A stretch of DNA of 64,000 nucleotides from Macrobrachium rosenbergii (GCF_040412425.1 NC_089743.1:87420971-87484970); one strand, 5' to 3'; shown: positions 11,513-23,718, counted from the first letter of the stretch. Notes: generated by a model from the sequence alone, not told the origin. Made by a program: numbers and translations.

Positions 11513-12960
11513 CAGGGGTTCAGTGCTGATACCTGACGAACACTAACTTTTACTCAAATTCTTCCGATACATTTGCCGTTGTTTTCACTTTACATCTACG
11601 AGTTTTTTTAAAGAAACAACAGCAGCTCAGTGAGTCTTACTGGTACCCCTCTACCTTTATAATGTCAATGCAATTATCTGTTCTAATACTCTCTCTACTG
11701 CATTTTCAATATCACAAATACATGGTACTTCTTCCTTCTCTATGGTAAAAAAAAAAAAAAAATTTGGCACTAAAGAAAAAAGTGCAAATACAAAAACTTG
11801 AATCCAAGACTGTAGAAGACCATGGCAGAGAGGCGTAACTCGGCACAAGGTTTACATTTTTTACCACCTAGCATAATACAACTCAAGATACTAACTGAGA
11901 TGACCAAACAGCCACAGACAGTGACTTAAATGCCCAAACGAATTAATCAAAATTTAGGAAGACAGCGAGGCTAAGGACAAAGTTGCAGTTTTCTTTTAAA
12001 ATAATGACTAAGACTTTAGCCAACCCCCTTATCATCCTTGCACCTTATTTTACCAAAGCCTATCCATCATCATTTTAAGTGCTCGAACCCTAAGGAATCT
12101 ACATCCCTTACATTAGTTTATTAAATGTTTAGCAAATATTCAAGTCCTCCTGAGGAGCCACACTTTCAATTCCCTGCATTCAAAGACTTTTGATGGCTCT
12201 TTTGTAAATCTGTGAAATCATTCACTTGCATTGTATGATGTTATTTGTAAGTTTGATAAGAACTGCAGTGCTATTTCACAATGAGACAAGTTATGCTTTA
12301 CTTAGCTGATTTTGATTTAATAAATACTAGGACAAGTTTCCAAGGGAATGTATAAAAAATGACAAAATCAGCCTAATACTTAAGACCAACTAGCTGGTTT
12401 ATGACAAGCTGGTGTCACAATAGCAAAGGTAACCATAGCCAAAATTTAGTTTAACAAATACCATTAATGAATTGTAAAAAAAAAAAAAAAAAAGCTCCCA
12501 GCAACCAATAGCTCCAAGCAATAATATAACCAATTCTATACTTACAAGAAAAACATATACAATTCAATAACTTCTCAACCTTGCATTCAACAAAGGAAGA
12601 GTTGACTTACCTAAGTTATATAAGCGTACCAACACAAAAAAAATAAAACCTCGTAAGTGTACCTCATCTATGAGTGATTCTGTATTGATGCTGCATACAT
12701 TCCTAATAAAATTTCAACAACGCAATAACACATGTCCAATAACATACCAACCAGAATGTACCTAATATGAGAGCAATTATCTACAATGTGTTTACAGCAT
12801 GTTACGAATTACTGTAGAATGATCATAACTTTCTGTCCAATGAAAAGAAGTTATTAAGCAAGTTATTATGACAACAACAATGAATAACTCTTACCATAGA
12901 AAGAATCTGTAATATGCCTACAGTAATTAAAACTAGGGGGGGAAAAACACAATCTCTTAC
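11513..12960. other. Intronic sequence, no gene seen
   Basis: AT-rich sequence between the DIRS element and the SH2 exon. It holds two poly(A) runs (about 11748 to 11762 and 12477 to 12494) and one short minus-strand ORF at 11848 to 11657 that I do not recognise. The last bases before 12961 form the 5' splice donor of the SH2 exon on the minus strand (gtaagag). Confidence 0.5.
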
Positions 12961-13082
12961 CTGATAAGGAATAATCATTTCTTCTACTTTCTGAATCTCT
13001 TATTAAAAAGGCACCATGTTCGTTTTCAGGTAGTAATAATTTCTTTTCTGCTTCTATTCTTTTTATTTTACCAAAGTACCAC
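12961..13082 (-). CDS. Src42A: Src-family tyrosine kinase, coding exon C (first part of SH2 domain)
   Basis: This 122 bp exon is too short for a usual ORF list. On the minus strand it is preceded by an acceptor (ttttacag) and followed by a donor (gtaagag). It encodes residues 152 to 191 of the predicted protein. It starts [14 protein letters not shown], the SH2 entry of Src-type kinases, and contains FLIRDSES, whose Arg (residue 179) is the invariant phosphotyrosine-binding residue. The first base completes the Pro codon split from the SH3 exon 23.4 kb away. The last base G leaves phase 1, fitting a Val codon in the next exon. The [21 protein letters not shown] wording is closest, from memory, to insect Src42A. 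The next exon should lie left of the window. Confidence 0.93.
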
Positions 13083-13815
13083 CTGTAAAAGAAACCTTAG
13101 TATTAGACAAGCTTCATAACACAGTATCGGAAATACTATACTAAGTAATAATGCCTTGAATCAGCAACCAAACATAGAAATACAAGATATAAGAAAATGC
13201 AAATTCAAATAATTAGCATTTTCCCTGGATAGACAAACCTTTGGTCTCTTATATGGATTATCTCTGACAAAAGCCAGTCAGGTCACTGAAGCTTGGTAAA
13301 GGTTTGTACTATAGTAGGAAAAAAAGTGTTTTCTGTACTAAACTGAGTAATACAACAATCATTTCTGGTTCAATAGTTACAAAAGGGCCAATCTTCAACC
13401 ACAACATGAAGGATACCTTGCAGAAATTATTTTGGTAAGGGTTCATTTATCAAGGTAGCAGTATCAACACTTGGAGGTCAAGAAGGTGGCCAAAACTCTT
13501 ATGTGGCAAGTCACAGTGATTGATTGTTGCATAACCAAAAATTTAAACCATCAAAACATAAAATAAATATTCTGAGTTGAAGTTTGCACAAATTTTATAG
13601 AGATAACATTTGATGTCACCACAATCTTAACACTTAAGAAGATCAACACACCTGATGACACTGAAACATCAAAGGGTTAAATATTATGGTAGTTTCACGA
13701 TGATTACTTTTATACTGGATTTCTTCTGAGCCCCCCAATATCTATTTCTCTTCAGGCACGTAGCCCATTTCTGTTTGTAGTGTTATGGATGTACGGAATG
13801 AGGGGACTACGAATG
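13083..13815. other. Start of intron 2's 3' end, no gene seen
   Basis: AT-rich intronic sequence immediately upstream of the SH2 exon on the minus strand. A short block at about 13217 to 13256 (cattttccctggatagacaa followed by acctttggtctcttata) resembles the ends of the foldback repeat at 22.7 kb. Nothing else is recognisable. Confidence 0.45.
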
Positions 13816-13819
13816 AAAA

Positions 13820-14530
13820 TCTAAGGGAATTGTTATATGCCGTTGATCAGGTGATTATAGCAGAGACTTAAGAAGAACTGCAAAGAGGAATATAAGAGGT
13901 AGGTATCTCTTGAGTGAAGTGGTATGAAGGTACATGTGGGTAAAGCTGAGGTTATGGTGTGCAGCAAGCAGGGAACAGAATAGTTATTTATACAAGATAG
14001 AGGAATCCCAGATATTAAAAAGGTAGAGAATTTCAAGTACTTAAGATCTACTTTAAGTCAAGGGGGAGGGTGTGAACCTGAGATTGAAAGCATGGTAAAA
14101 GTAGCTCAGGAAAAATGTAGGGATATGGCAAGAGTAGTGTGCAAAAAAAAAAAGCCAAATAAACTAAAAATATAGATCTATTGTACTGTATGGTTCAAAA
14201 TGATGGGCATTAAGAAGGAAGGAGGAACAGAAGCTGGAGCAACTGGAAATGAGGATGCTGAGGTGAACTTTGGGGATCTTGGTGCATGAGACACTGGAAA
14301 GTGAAGAAATCAGACATGCCTGGCTTGTTATAGATTACTCATATGATAAAGAGAGTCAAGACTCAGATGGACTGAGCATGTGGTAAGGATAAGTGAGGAG
14401 GAAAGCGGGAAGAGGGCTTGGGTGGAACCTGTGAGGAGTAGATGGTCAAGAGGAAGGCAAAGGATTAGATGGCACGACATTGAGGAGGATTTTGAGAAGA
14501 AAAAGTTCCGCAAACGAAGATGCTTTCCAT
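13820..14530 (+). mobile_element. Non-LTR retrotransposon RT C-terminal fragment
   Basis: On the plus strand a broken reading frame gives, in order: a DQVIIAET-type stretch (remnant of the post-YADD helix), GMKVHVGKAEVMVCSKQGTE, then VENFKYLRSTLSQGGGCEPEI, then near 14340 LRWTEHVVRISEEESGKRAW and RSRWSRGRQRIRWHDIEEDFEKK. This order is typical of the RT thumb and C-terminal tail of craniate/invertebrate endonuclease-RT LINEs. Stops and a frameshift near 14150 to 14220 show decay. Confidence 0.75.
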
Positions 14531-15655
14531 AGACATAGTTGGAGGTGATGCATCAAGGTAACCAAACCCCTTAGCTTAGAGATAGCGGTGGGGATAAAGA
14601 AGAAATGTTTTGGAGATCTGTGAGAATGAGTACACAAAACAAATACAGCAATAACCTTATCATTCATTTCCAAAAATACAATTTGTTTGCATATAAACTA
14701 TTTCTTCTGTAGTATCCTCTATACACATTACAGTATCAACATTCCCTTCCTTTTCTAAACACGCGCAAATCAAAACCATCAGAGTTTAAGATTGTTTCCA
14801 TGGTTTAGAATGCAGCGTGCTTAGCCAATAATGAGAAAGAGCAGCGTGCTCAGCCAATAATGAGAAAGAGAAGAAAGAAAAAGGAGACAAACATACAAAA
14901 TTAAAAGAATAAAAACTAGAAAACAGAGGTAAGGTCATAAAGGACTATGAAGAAAAACTGTCAGTATATACAAATCCAGAAGTGGAAGAAAGGAACCTCT
15001 GAAAGAAGGAATGCACAATGTACAAGCATTGAGTGGATTGTCACAGGGAAAGGGATTCACAGAATTAGAAAGCCAAGGAGACAGAAGGAAGAAGTACACA
15101 GGGCTATGGAGGAACGAAAATCAAAAAGAACTGAGAGGCCTATAAGGAAAAGACATTTGCTGTTAAGAAGCAAGTGGCAAGTGGATAGTAGAAAATGTAG
15201 AGTATCAATCTTAAAAATGGCAGAAAGACAGATGTTTAGAATAACTACAAAGCAAAGATGGAAAAAGATTCATTTTAGATCAATTTAAATGGACAAATAT
15301 CTAGATATAAGCAACCAAAAATACTGACAAAGGCCTCTGCCGTTTTCCCAGCCCGCTTCATGAGGGAGAGACCATGATAAAAATAATTTTGTGAGGGAGA
15401 GATCATGATAAAAATAAAAGAAAAACAGTTTTTGCAGTAAGGACAAACATAATAATACCTAACCATAATCAAAAAGAAATTGTAGAAAAGTCCCTGTAAC
15501 CTTAAACTTGGGCACCGAAAGCCTAAGCTGGAATGCCCTGTTATTAAAGTATGGCATTGATTCTATGTGGAAAAATTTAATAAGAAAATAGAGAGTAGAC
15601 CTGTAACGTATATCAAAGGTAATAGCTGTGGCAAGAGCAAGAAAGATTTGTAGTG
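14531..15655. other. Intronic sequence with short duplications and one unrecognised ORF
   Basis: A 31 bp duplication lies at about 14811 to 14872 (agcgtgcttagccaataatg and its near copy). A 113-codon plus-strand ORF (14947 to 15288) is very rich in Lys and Arg and has no domain I recognise; it is probably chance in A-rich DNA. A second small duplication of a gagggagagaccatgataaa block lies at about 15362 to 15415. Confidence 0.4.
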
Positions 15656-15656
15656 T

Positions 15657-15660
<4 letters not shown>

Positions 15661-15695
<35 letters not shown>
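15661..15695. repeat. (TC)n microsatellite
   Basis: About 17 uninterrupted TC units, followed by a short TA tract, directly before the left end of the TIR transposon at 15.7 kb. Confidence 0.95.
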
Positions 15696-15703
<8 letters not shown>

Positions 15704-15704
15704 T

Positions 15705-17072
15705 GTATTTGTGAAACCTCGCTTTAACGGACCAACGGGGGGGGAGTTGTCCGTTAAAGCCGATTGTCCGTTAAAGTGAAGCATTTTTTTTTTCATGCCT
15801 TAAGTGATGTTTATCGGTAAGCTGGCCTCAGCCTAGGTGTGCAATAACCACCGACATACATGAAAAGATTGACATTATGAAATAAACTGATAATAAAGGT
15901 AATAAAACCCTTTTTACCCTATATATTATTGGCATATCTTCATAATAAACAACCTATTTGAGGAATAATTCCATATCAATGAAATCAACTTTTATCTATG
16001 CAGGGCCAGCTGACAAAATGTAAACATTGAACTATGGTTGCGCTCACAGCAACCTTTATCTTTCAGTAACCTTTCAGAAATTTTAATGGTAGTGTAATTA
16101 CAGGAGTAATAACATGTAGGATAACATAATATTCATTTTTCATTGAAAATTCATTAAAATTTTGGTTGTAAATAACTGTTTAGGACAACGCAGTCATACG
16201 AACGAAAATTATCATATACTACCTTATCGTTGTTTGTAATTGGTGATGAAGCACAAACATTATAAAACCATTTTTACCTTATATATTATTGGTATATCAT
16301 CATAATAAAATAGCCTATTCGAGGATTAATTCCACATCAATGAAATAGACTTTTATCTATGCAAGGCTGTCTGACAAAATGTAAACATCGAGTTTTGGTT
16401 GTGCTCACAGCAATCTTTATCTTTTGGCAACCTTTCAGAAATTTTAATGGCAGTGTAATTAAAGTAGTAATAACATTTAGGTAACAAATTATTCATTTTT
16501 CATTAAAAATTATAATTTTGGTGGTAAATAACTGTTTGGAACAATTCATTCGTATGAATGATAATTATTTATGATAATTATCATACATTATCATATTGTT
16601 AGGGGTTTGTGATTGGCAATGAAACATAAACAAAACAATGGTTTCTCTTTTAGGCAATGCGTGTAGGAAAAACATGATACAGTACTGAATTGGCTTTGTT
16701 ATTTAATTTATTTTGAATTTCTAGGGGTACAGTAAGAAAAACAGCATTTATAATAACAGTATTTCATAAGATACCTGTTGTTGCAAAAGCTAGCCTACAC
16801 ACAGATGGTTTTGTAATTTAGCAGTCGTCTTATACTGTCGTCTTACACAACAGATATGAGATAAAGTCACAAAAATTTGCCATATTTTCCCTCGTTTTAT
16901 CTAAAGGTTGTCTTATACACGGAAATACATGTTAAGTTCCAATTACACACCAATGCTAAGGTTAGTGCATGAGTAAATGTAAAAAACAACAGCCACTACC
17001 CTTGGCCGGATTTCGTCCGTTAAATCTGATGTCCGTTGGTTCCAGGTCCTTTAAAGCGAGGTTTTAGTGTAT
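15705..17072. mobile_element. Non-autonomous DNA transposon with TIRs and internal duplication (pogo/Tigger-like ends)
   Basis: The left end reads gaaacctcgctttaacgg and continues to a ccgttaaagccgattgtccg block. The right end at about 17000 to 17066 is its inverted counterpart (ccgttggttccagg, then ctttaaagcgaggtttt). The ends resemble those of Tigger/pogo-type elements that insert at TA. There is no transposase ORF. Inside, about 15897 to 16190 is directly repeated at about 16257 to 16560 with about 15 to 20 percent divergence by eye. Both repeats contain tatatattattggcatatc-like and acaaaatgtaaacat blocks. Confidence 0.7.
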
Positions 17073-17089
17073 AAACATATACGTATATA

Positions 17090-17950
17090 GGTAGTCCCCC
17101 AGGGTTACAACAGGCCCAGCGTACGAGGTTCCAAGTTTACGACGCCCTTCAAATATATTCATCAAAAACTATTTCCTGGGTTTACGATGCTCATCCGAAA
17201 GAAATATGGCTCTAAAACTGCAGAATCGTCAAAATTTAGAGGTTTATTAATGAAAAAAAAAATCATTAAAAATGCAGATTATGTCATTTTCAAGATACTC
17301 AAAGAATTAAGCATAAGGTTTTCTTATGATTTTCAATGATATTTCAGACAACGCCAATCTGAACGGAAGAAATATGGATCTAAAACGGCAGAATGGTCAA
17401 AATTTGAAGGAATTTTTTTTTTTTAAAACTCAAGAAAAATGCAGGATATGTTGTTTTAAAGATACCCAAAGGATTAAAAAGGTTTTCTTACATTTTTTTA
17501 CATTTCAGACGATGCTGATCCAAACAGAAGAAATAAAATTTACATTCGTAGAGCAATATTCGCTAATTACTGATTTTTATTTTATTTTCATAACTAAATA
17601 TATTTTTTAGATAAAAATATTGATTCACTAATTTTCAAATACTAATATTAAGGTGACCACAGAGAAGTATTAATAAAATTTTAAATCAAAATCCTGTGAA
17701 ATCACAAAACACCTTACCGATGCGAACAACTAAATTCTCTCTCTCTCTCTCTCTCGTGGAGCAATATTCATTTATTACCGATTTTTACTTTATTTTCATG
17801 ACTAAATGCATTTTTTATGATAAAAATAACCGATTTACCAATTTTCAAATACAGGCAGTCTCTGGGTTACAAAGAAATGTATCAATAAAATTATACACTT
17901 AAATCCTACAAAATTGCAAAACAGCCTACCAATGTGAAAAACTCAGTTCA

Positions 17951-17987
<37 letters not shown>

Positions 17988-18110
17988 AGCAATATTTACT
18001 AATTACTGATTTTTATTTTATTTCTATGACTAAATACAATCTTTATGATAAAAAAAGATTTACTAATTTTCAAATATTTATGTATCTTCTCTTTCTCCAT
18101 AATAATTCCT
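17090..18110. repeat. TA-type MITE end plus internal tandem repeats
   Basis: It begins with aggtagtcccccagggttac, which resembles the left end of mariner/Tigger-type MITEs, then cgtacgaggttccaagtttacgacg. After this, blocks are repeated in tandem. A ctaaaactgcagaatcgtca block recurs at 17376. An gagcaatattc-tgatttttattttattttcatga block occurs three times (about 17551, 17759 and 17989), twice preceded by a (CT)n run (17737 to 17755 and 17953 to 17982). A gcagtctctgggttacaaag piece recurs at 17856. No clear right terminus was found. Confidence 0.55.
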
Positions 18111-18690
18111 GAGTACCACTCTCGATATTTAAGTAGGGCCAACTGCCCATACCCACCCACCCACCCCTCTCTCTGTGCTGTATGTATCCTTCAATGAAAT
18201 ATGGATTACTGTATCAACATAAAAATATACTAAAATTCCAGGAAGTTCACAAAGACATCATCGGTCGTGTGACAATTTTTTTATTGCTTTGACGTAGGCT
18301 CCAAGACCACACACTATTGGCTAGAGGGATTGGAAGTAGCCAATAACAGAGCCTGTAGCAACCACCCTCTCTCCATGATGACATGCTATTGGCTGGAGGG
18401 ATGAGGAAGGTGGGATTTTAACCAACCACAAAGCTTGTATCTCAAGGGCTTTGCATACACTCTCAGATAAGAGAGAGAGAAAGAGAGCGAGATTTTTATG
18501 CATATGTAACGTATGTTTATTTGTTTTGTATAGTTTTATTGATAAATGTGACTTACTTTGTCACTCATTTGTTCATATTTTCCTTGCTATAATTACTTTC
18601 TGCATTTCAACAACTACGAAAAATTAGGTCGGATTTTCTGTGAAAATCCAAGTCTTTATCTAGGGTAGATGAGCGGTGAGGCAAACAGTC
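18111..18690. other. Intronic sequence with an imperfect duplication
   Basis: No gene seen. A block containing tattggctagagggatt at about 18313 is repeated with changes at about 18388 (tattggctggagggatg). Short CCCA and GA runs are present. Confidence 0.4.
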
Positions 18691-20418
18691 TCTCTCTCAC
18701 TGATCCTTCCTGCACTATGAGGGCGTACAACCTAGTTGACCCGAGGACTGAGCCAGAAACATTTGCCTTTGTAGTTGAACTCTAGGGAGATGACTCTCCA
18801 GAGTTCCTCCTACCTGACTAGCACCTCCCATGGGAACACCAGGAGGTTGAGGGGACAGGCGAGGAAGACCGGGCACCCCGCTGGTCCTGCTGGCGGAACT
18901 AGCAGAAGAAGCGGGCCGAGAGTGGTCATCAACCTGTGGTGATGACGGCAACCCGGGTCCAGGAGAACGCTTTCACCTCGGCGAAGTGCTGTCCCGAGGA
19001 GAGCGTAGCGGTTCGCGCAAGCCGAGCTGAACGCTTGACACGACCGAGCCAGGCTGATCATGTGACCGTGACCGGGGACTGGGTGGAGTCGAACACATGG
19101 CTGGCTGGCGAGAACTTGCACTGTCCTCTTGACAGGCCCCAGTCTTCTTCGAGGCCAGAGCCTCTCGAGAAGACTGTACAGGGGACCTCCTCTCTGTCTC
19201 ACCAGATGCTTGGACTCGAGAGGCTGAAGCACCTAGCTGGGAACCTTGCTTGGCACTACAGAAAGTGATAGCAAGCAGAGCTGAGACACCTGCATGTCTT
19301 GGCTCTTTCTCCCGTCCTGTGCCCGAATCTGTACGGTGAGTGGACTCTAATGAGCACCCGACACAGCGCAAGCCTTTGAAGCGGACTTCTTAGGCGCAGC
19401 AACAGGTGTGCAGACTGAGGTTTGCACACCCGCGGCTCCCAAAACGCTATACCCAGGGGTCAACAATTCGGTTTCCTGACCAGAAGGACGGGAAGAGCCG
19501 ACAAGAGATCCCACAGCTTCCCCTGTGGAGGGAGGCAGTCCCTTAGAAGTCCCAGAATGGGATTCCTTAGGGGGGTGAGAGACAGCCTTCTTCTTCTTCT
19601 TCTTCGACCGATGAGCCTTGGAAGAAGAAGGGGAGGAGGTAGCAGACAACGATGACGACGAAGACAAAGATGACACCTTCCTAGACCTCTTCTTAGACTT
19701 CTTCGTCATCTTCTTCAGGATGGCAGTCAAGTCGCCCTTCCAGGAGGGAGCAGCGGGAGTCACAGGCGTAGTCAGGGTGGCCAGGGTAGCAGGAGCGACC
19801 CGGGCACCAGAGACGTCAACAGAGGACACCGAGGCAAGCTGGGCAGCCAGTACAGCCCAGGAGCCAGGGAAGCCAGGAGCCGCGACTGGGGCGACCAGAA
19901 CAGCCTGGGCAGGTGGAGAAGCTACAACAGGCTGAGAGCCAAGTAAGCAAGGAGCCAGGACTGGGGCGACTGGGATAGTCGGGGCAGGTGCAGTAGCCAG
20001 GAAAGCCCGGGAGCCAGGAACAGCAGGAGCGGGGACCAGAACATGGGGCACGGATGAAGTCACCATCATAGAGGGCCCTGGCTAGGACAACGGGGCCGGG
20101 AAGCCAGGCGGCAGTGGCACTGCATGATGGGATGCCGATGTGGTGGCCACCTGGGTACCCAGGCAAGAAGAGAGTCACTGGCATCTTAGCAAAAGCAGTC
20201 ATTGTAACGTGCTGGTTGTAGCAGTAGCCAGGGCATGGGTCACTACCGGGGCGCCAGACAGATGAGCCAGGAGACCCTCCAGAGATGGTACAGCAGGGAG
20301 ACCCAGGTGGGGCCAGGTTGAGTCAAGATCTGGAGCCTTCCCCGCCTGCAAGAACGTCTACCGCCATACCTGAAGACAAAGTCGGGTTAGGGGAGGGAGA
20401 CTCCACTTGCTTCGGGGG

Positions 20419-20506
<88 letters not shown>

Positions 20507-20640
20507 CCCCCTGGGGCAAGGAGAGGACCCCGAGAAGAGGACGTCTGCTCCCTAACGTTGTTCCACGCCCGACGAAGTGAGTGAAGACGATAAAGTGAAG
20601 TCCTCTCCCGAAGGAGAGGCAGCCAGAAGGGGAAGCTTGC
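18690..20640 (-). pseudogene. Gag-like Ala/Pro/Ser/Lys-rich region, probably from a retroelement
   Basis: This block is much richer in GC and CpG than its neighbours. The longest ORF, 20069 to 19347 (240 aa), has an Ala/Pro/Val-rich N-terminal half with repeated VAPVLAP and GFPGSWA-like units. A short WKGDLTAILKKMTKK helix follows, then a Ser-rich tract and a Lys run (residues about 140 to 165). Other minus-strand frames stay open downstream (19371 to 18973, 19232 to 18810, 18951 to 18715), which suggests one frameshifted coding region. No catalytic domain is seen. The composition, the compositional jump and the 118 bp repeat at its 5' side (21.1 to 21.35 kb) suggest a gag ORF of a DIRS- or LTR-type element. 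A host gene exon is a weaker alternative. Confidence 0.4.
20423..20504. repeat. (GA)n microsatellite
   Basis: About 41 GA units with almost no interruption, embedded in the GC-rich gag-like block. In the plus frame it would encode an Arg-Glu run, which is an artefact and not evidence of a protein. Confidence 0.97.
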
Positions 20641-21116
20641 CGGGAGAGATAAACAACCCCGAAGGGTTAGCCACCAAGGGAGTCATCAGGGGTGTGTAAC
20701 CCTCAGATGACGCCTTGGAAGGCTCCCTCCATTACCGTTTCCTCCCTTCAAACCTTGCCCACTGCTCAGCCGACTAGGAGCAACACTCAGTGCGAGGAGA
20801 TTCCCGTGAGCACACAGACCTCCTGCAAGAAGAGCAAAGGATATGCGGGTCCACATCAGTTTTCTTTCTGAAACTATTACATTTCTTTCCACCAACCCCA
20901 GGACACACGCTAGGGGAAGGTGGGCTTACGAGGTTTACTTCCTCCATGAGCTTTCATGATTATGAAAGGAAAACACAAGCCAAACAAGTAAAAGAAAAGA
21001 TCCCACCAGGAAAAAAGCTAAATGGAAGTCAGGGCAGAGAGTGTAGAAACACGTCTGTACCATACAATGGCCGAAAGTAAATTGGAATGTTTACATTCGG
21101 GCAGGCGGGACTTCCA
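20641..21116. other. 5' side of the gag-like region, no clear feature
   Basis: Transitional composition between the GC-rich gag-like block and AT-rich intron. A 96-codon plus-strand ORF (20790 to 21080) and a 69-codon minus-strand ORF (20895 to 20686) show no recognisable motif. Confidence 0.35.
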
Positions 21117-21350
21117 CCTACCGGATGGTAGTTAACTGCCTAACCGCCTTGTTCGAAAGTTCAACGGCCATTTCCAGTTTCGCTGATAGTAATTCCTAAT
21201 GTAAAGAACCGATGGTTTCTTTATCCGACTCCTGCCTACCGGACAGTAGTTAACTGCCTAACCATCTTGTTTGAAAGTTCAACAGCAGTTTCCAGCTCAG
21301 CTGATAGTAATTCCTCATGTAAAAGACCGATGGTTTCTATATCGTGTTGG
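21117..21350. repeat. Two-copy 118 bp tandem repeat
   Basis: Unit one starts at 21117 (cctaccggatggtagttaac) and unit two at 21235 (cctaccggacagtagttaac). Both go on through gttcgaaagttcaac-like, tttccag and gctgatagtaattcct blocks to an accgatggtttct end. By eye they are about 85 to 90 percent alike. It could be the terminal or leader part of the retroelement to its left. Confidence 0.85.
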
Positions 21351-22690
21351 GACAAAGCATTATTGCTACGCAGTATTATTTCCCTTAAGTTAATAACACT
21401 GGATACCAAGGCTTAACTTTATTGCACTTACAATTGAGCTCTTGGAACAGAACTCACTAGCATGTAGAACACTACCTGTATAATTACATACTGCAGACTG
21501 ACACAAATTCAGATAAACACATTTACTGTAATGACCACTTCTCAAATTTTTATCTCAAATCTATGAAAAGTGCCAACGGTACAAATATCTCATCATAATT
21601 TTCATAGCTAACTGGAAAGGATACCATTTACCGAAAACGACTCTACCTCAAATCAATACATCAGCAAGGAGCCCACTCTCAATATTTTGTGCCCAAGTTA
21701 TGCATAGGCAAGAAATCTGTACTGTGTATCTACACGTGGCCTTAAACTTGACCAAAGATTAATATTTTTGAATTCATAAAGGAACATTTCACTAAAATTG
21801 AACAATATCTATCATGTAAGCAAGCCAAGTTACCAAGAAAGAAAAATCTGCATGATCTTCGACTTTGTTAAATGACCATGGGTCAAGGAAAAGGGTCCTA
21901 CTTAACCTATGTGCAAAATACAGTAGCTCAACGAGAAAAAGAATTTTTGTTCAGGATAAGGGAAACCCAGTGGAGTTCCCTTTACTTTTCGTTCACCCAA
22001 AGGTGCGAAATTTAGTCTTCAGGATAAGGGAAACCCTGTGGAGTTTTTTTTTTTTAAGTTTTTTGATGAAAAAGTCATGAAGCGCACTGTAGCAATAATG
22101 AACAGATACCATCCAGTTACTAGATGAATACTGTACAATATTAAGTGCACTAAAATGGTATGACACAAATGAAAATGAAATGAAACAATTCATTAATTTA
22201 CTGGCTCAGTGTTTCACGGAATGGCACTCAAATCAACCATTTTTTCACTTTAATGCTTCATGTTTATAATGATTAGGATATAAAAAGGCAAAATAAATTC
22301 TTTAATTTTTCTTATTCTACATTATTTATTATCCTAATATCTTTATATAAAAATCAATACCAGTGTCAAAAAGAACACATAAAGCATAAAAATTAGCACA
22401 GACCAAATGACCGCTCTGCAATCTAGAAAATGAGATGACACGAGAGTGGAGACGTCTCTCATAAAGAACGCTTAACAGGTTAATATAAACTGCAGGACAG
22501 TATATAGTGCAGTATTGTAAAGTGAAATTACAGTGTACTGTATATGGGCAACTGACAATTTTGTGGTGGCGTAATAATTCCCAGGCTTAAATATTCAAGA
22601 GGTCATGGAATGAGTTACAAATTTTATGAAAAATTATGCAAATAAAGCCAGCCCCCAAATTCCTAAACATACCTACCAAAAATGACAAAT
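21351..22690. other. Intronic sequence with one short direct repeat
   Basis: AT-rich with no gene. A 26 bp block (caggataagggaaaccc then gtggagtt) occurs at about 21953 and again at about 22020, the second copy ending in a poly(T) run. Confidence 0.45.
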
Positions 22691-22697
22691 GTTCAAA

Positions 22698-22952
22698 GTA
22701 ATTGGCATTTTTCCTAACATACAAGCCTGAGGTCTTTACATTTGGGACTTGCTTTTCAGAGCAAGCTGGAGCTGACTGTTTAACTTAAAACAAAGTGGAT
22801 ATTGGTAGTTGGCTACCGACGGAAGGGGAGGAAACCCATCCAGATGGCACAAATTCACTTTACCTTTTGGCCCTTGAAGCAGAATGAGGGGTGGTTAGAG
22901 GTGGGCCATTTAGGTCAAGACCTCGGGTTTGTATGTTTGGAAAAATACAAAT
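22698..22952. repeat. Foldback repeat with about 38 bp inverted ends
   Basis: The left arm tttttcctaacatacaagcc followed by tgaggtctttac is the reverse complement, with a few changes, of the right arm (aagacctcgggtttgtatgt then ttggaaaaat) at about 22916 to 22952. The layout of short inverted arms around about 180 bp is like the terminal unit of the DIRS element at 5.2 kb. It may therefore be a solo terminal repeat of another DIRS-like family, or a MITE. Confidence 0.65.
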
Positions 22953-22957
22953 TACAG

Positions 22958-23223
22958 TACAGGTAGACCCCGGTTATCGGTGGGCTTGGTTATCGGCGAT
23001 CCAGTTTTGCGGTGCTTGTCTAGCAACGAAAATTGGCAATTTTTGGCGCCGAACACTGCCAATTTCTGCTAACTGGCACTGATACACACCTAACAGAGAT
23101 GCCGATCTCTGGTTATCAGTGCTGATGAGTACTGAAAATTGCTGATTTTCAGCTGTCGGCAATTTTTGCCTACCGTCACGCTGTTGGAACGGAACCCCTG
23201 CCGATAACTGGGGACTGCCTGTA
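22958..23223. mobile_element. MITE family A, copy 1
   Basis: Ends are aggtagaccccggttatcgg on the left and ccgataactggggactgcct on the right, flanked by TA. The interior has several degenerate inverted blocks of the type gccgatttt/ttatcggcg. There is no coding capacity. Three more copies lie at 24.1, 28.5 and 35.4 kb. Confidence 0.85.
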
Positions 23224-23716
23224 CTTTAAAATTTTGTAATTTGTTCCTACACGTATACAAACCGTCTGTCTTTACATACAGTAAACCCCCCCATATTTGC
23301 GGGGTATGTGTACCACACCCCCCCGCACACAGCTAAAATATGCGAATACTTAAAACCCTTCCAAAAACACTTAGAACTGCCTATTTTGACAGTTCAAACA
23401 CCAAAAGAAAAAAAAAAAACTAAAAATGCTTATACAGGTATTATCCTACTTGCGATGGGGTTAGGTTCCAAAATAACCATCGTTTGTTGGAAAAAACATA
23501 TCTCAAATATAGGCTAGCCTACACTAGGGTATTCAGTACCATATATACATATACGGTAGCCTACCCCACACTATAAAGTATGCTCTATACTTACATGGTA
23601 TAGTAATTGTTAATATCAGCTAATTCTGGAAGTTCATCCAGAGTGACTATGATATTTCAATACAAAGAGAAACTGAGTAACAAACAAGAATTGTCTTAGC
23701 CTACACTACAATATAT

Positions 23717-23718
23717 TG

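Noticed and set aside
1..12960. Further SH2 or kinase exons of the Src gene
   Set aside because: I looked on the minus strand for the second SH2 half and for kinase motifs such as HRDLAARN and DFGLAR and saw none. The space is mostly transposons. Short exons could still be missed by eye.
14947..15288. 113-codon Lys/Arg-rich plus-strand ORF as a nuclear protein
   Set aside because: There is no recognisable domain and no splice or context support. The A-rich strand favours Lys and Arg codons by chance.
20285..20584. Plus-strand ORF with a long Arg-Glu run
   Set aside because: The run is the (GA)n microsatellite read in frame, and no other motif is present.
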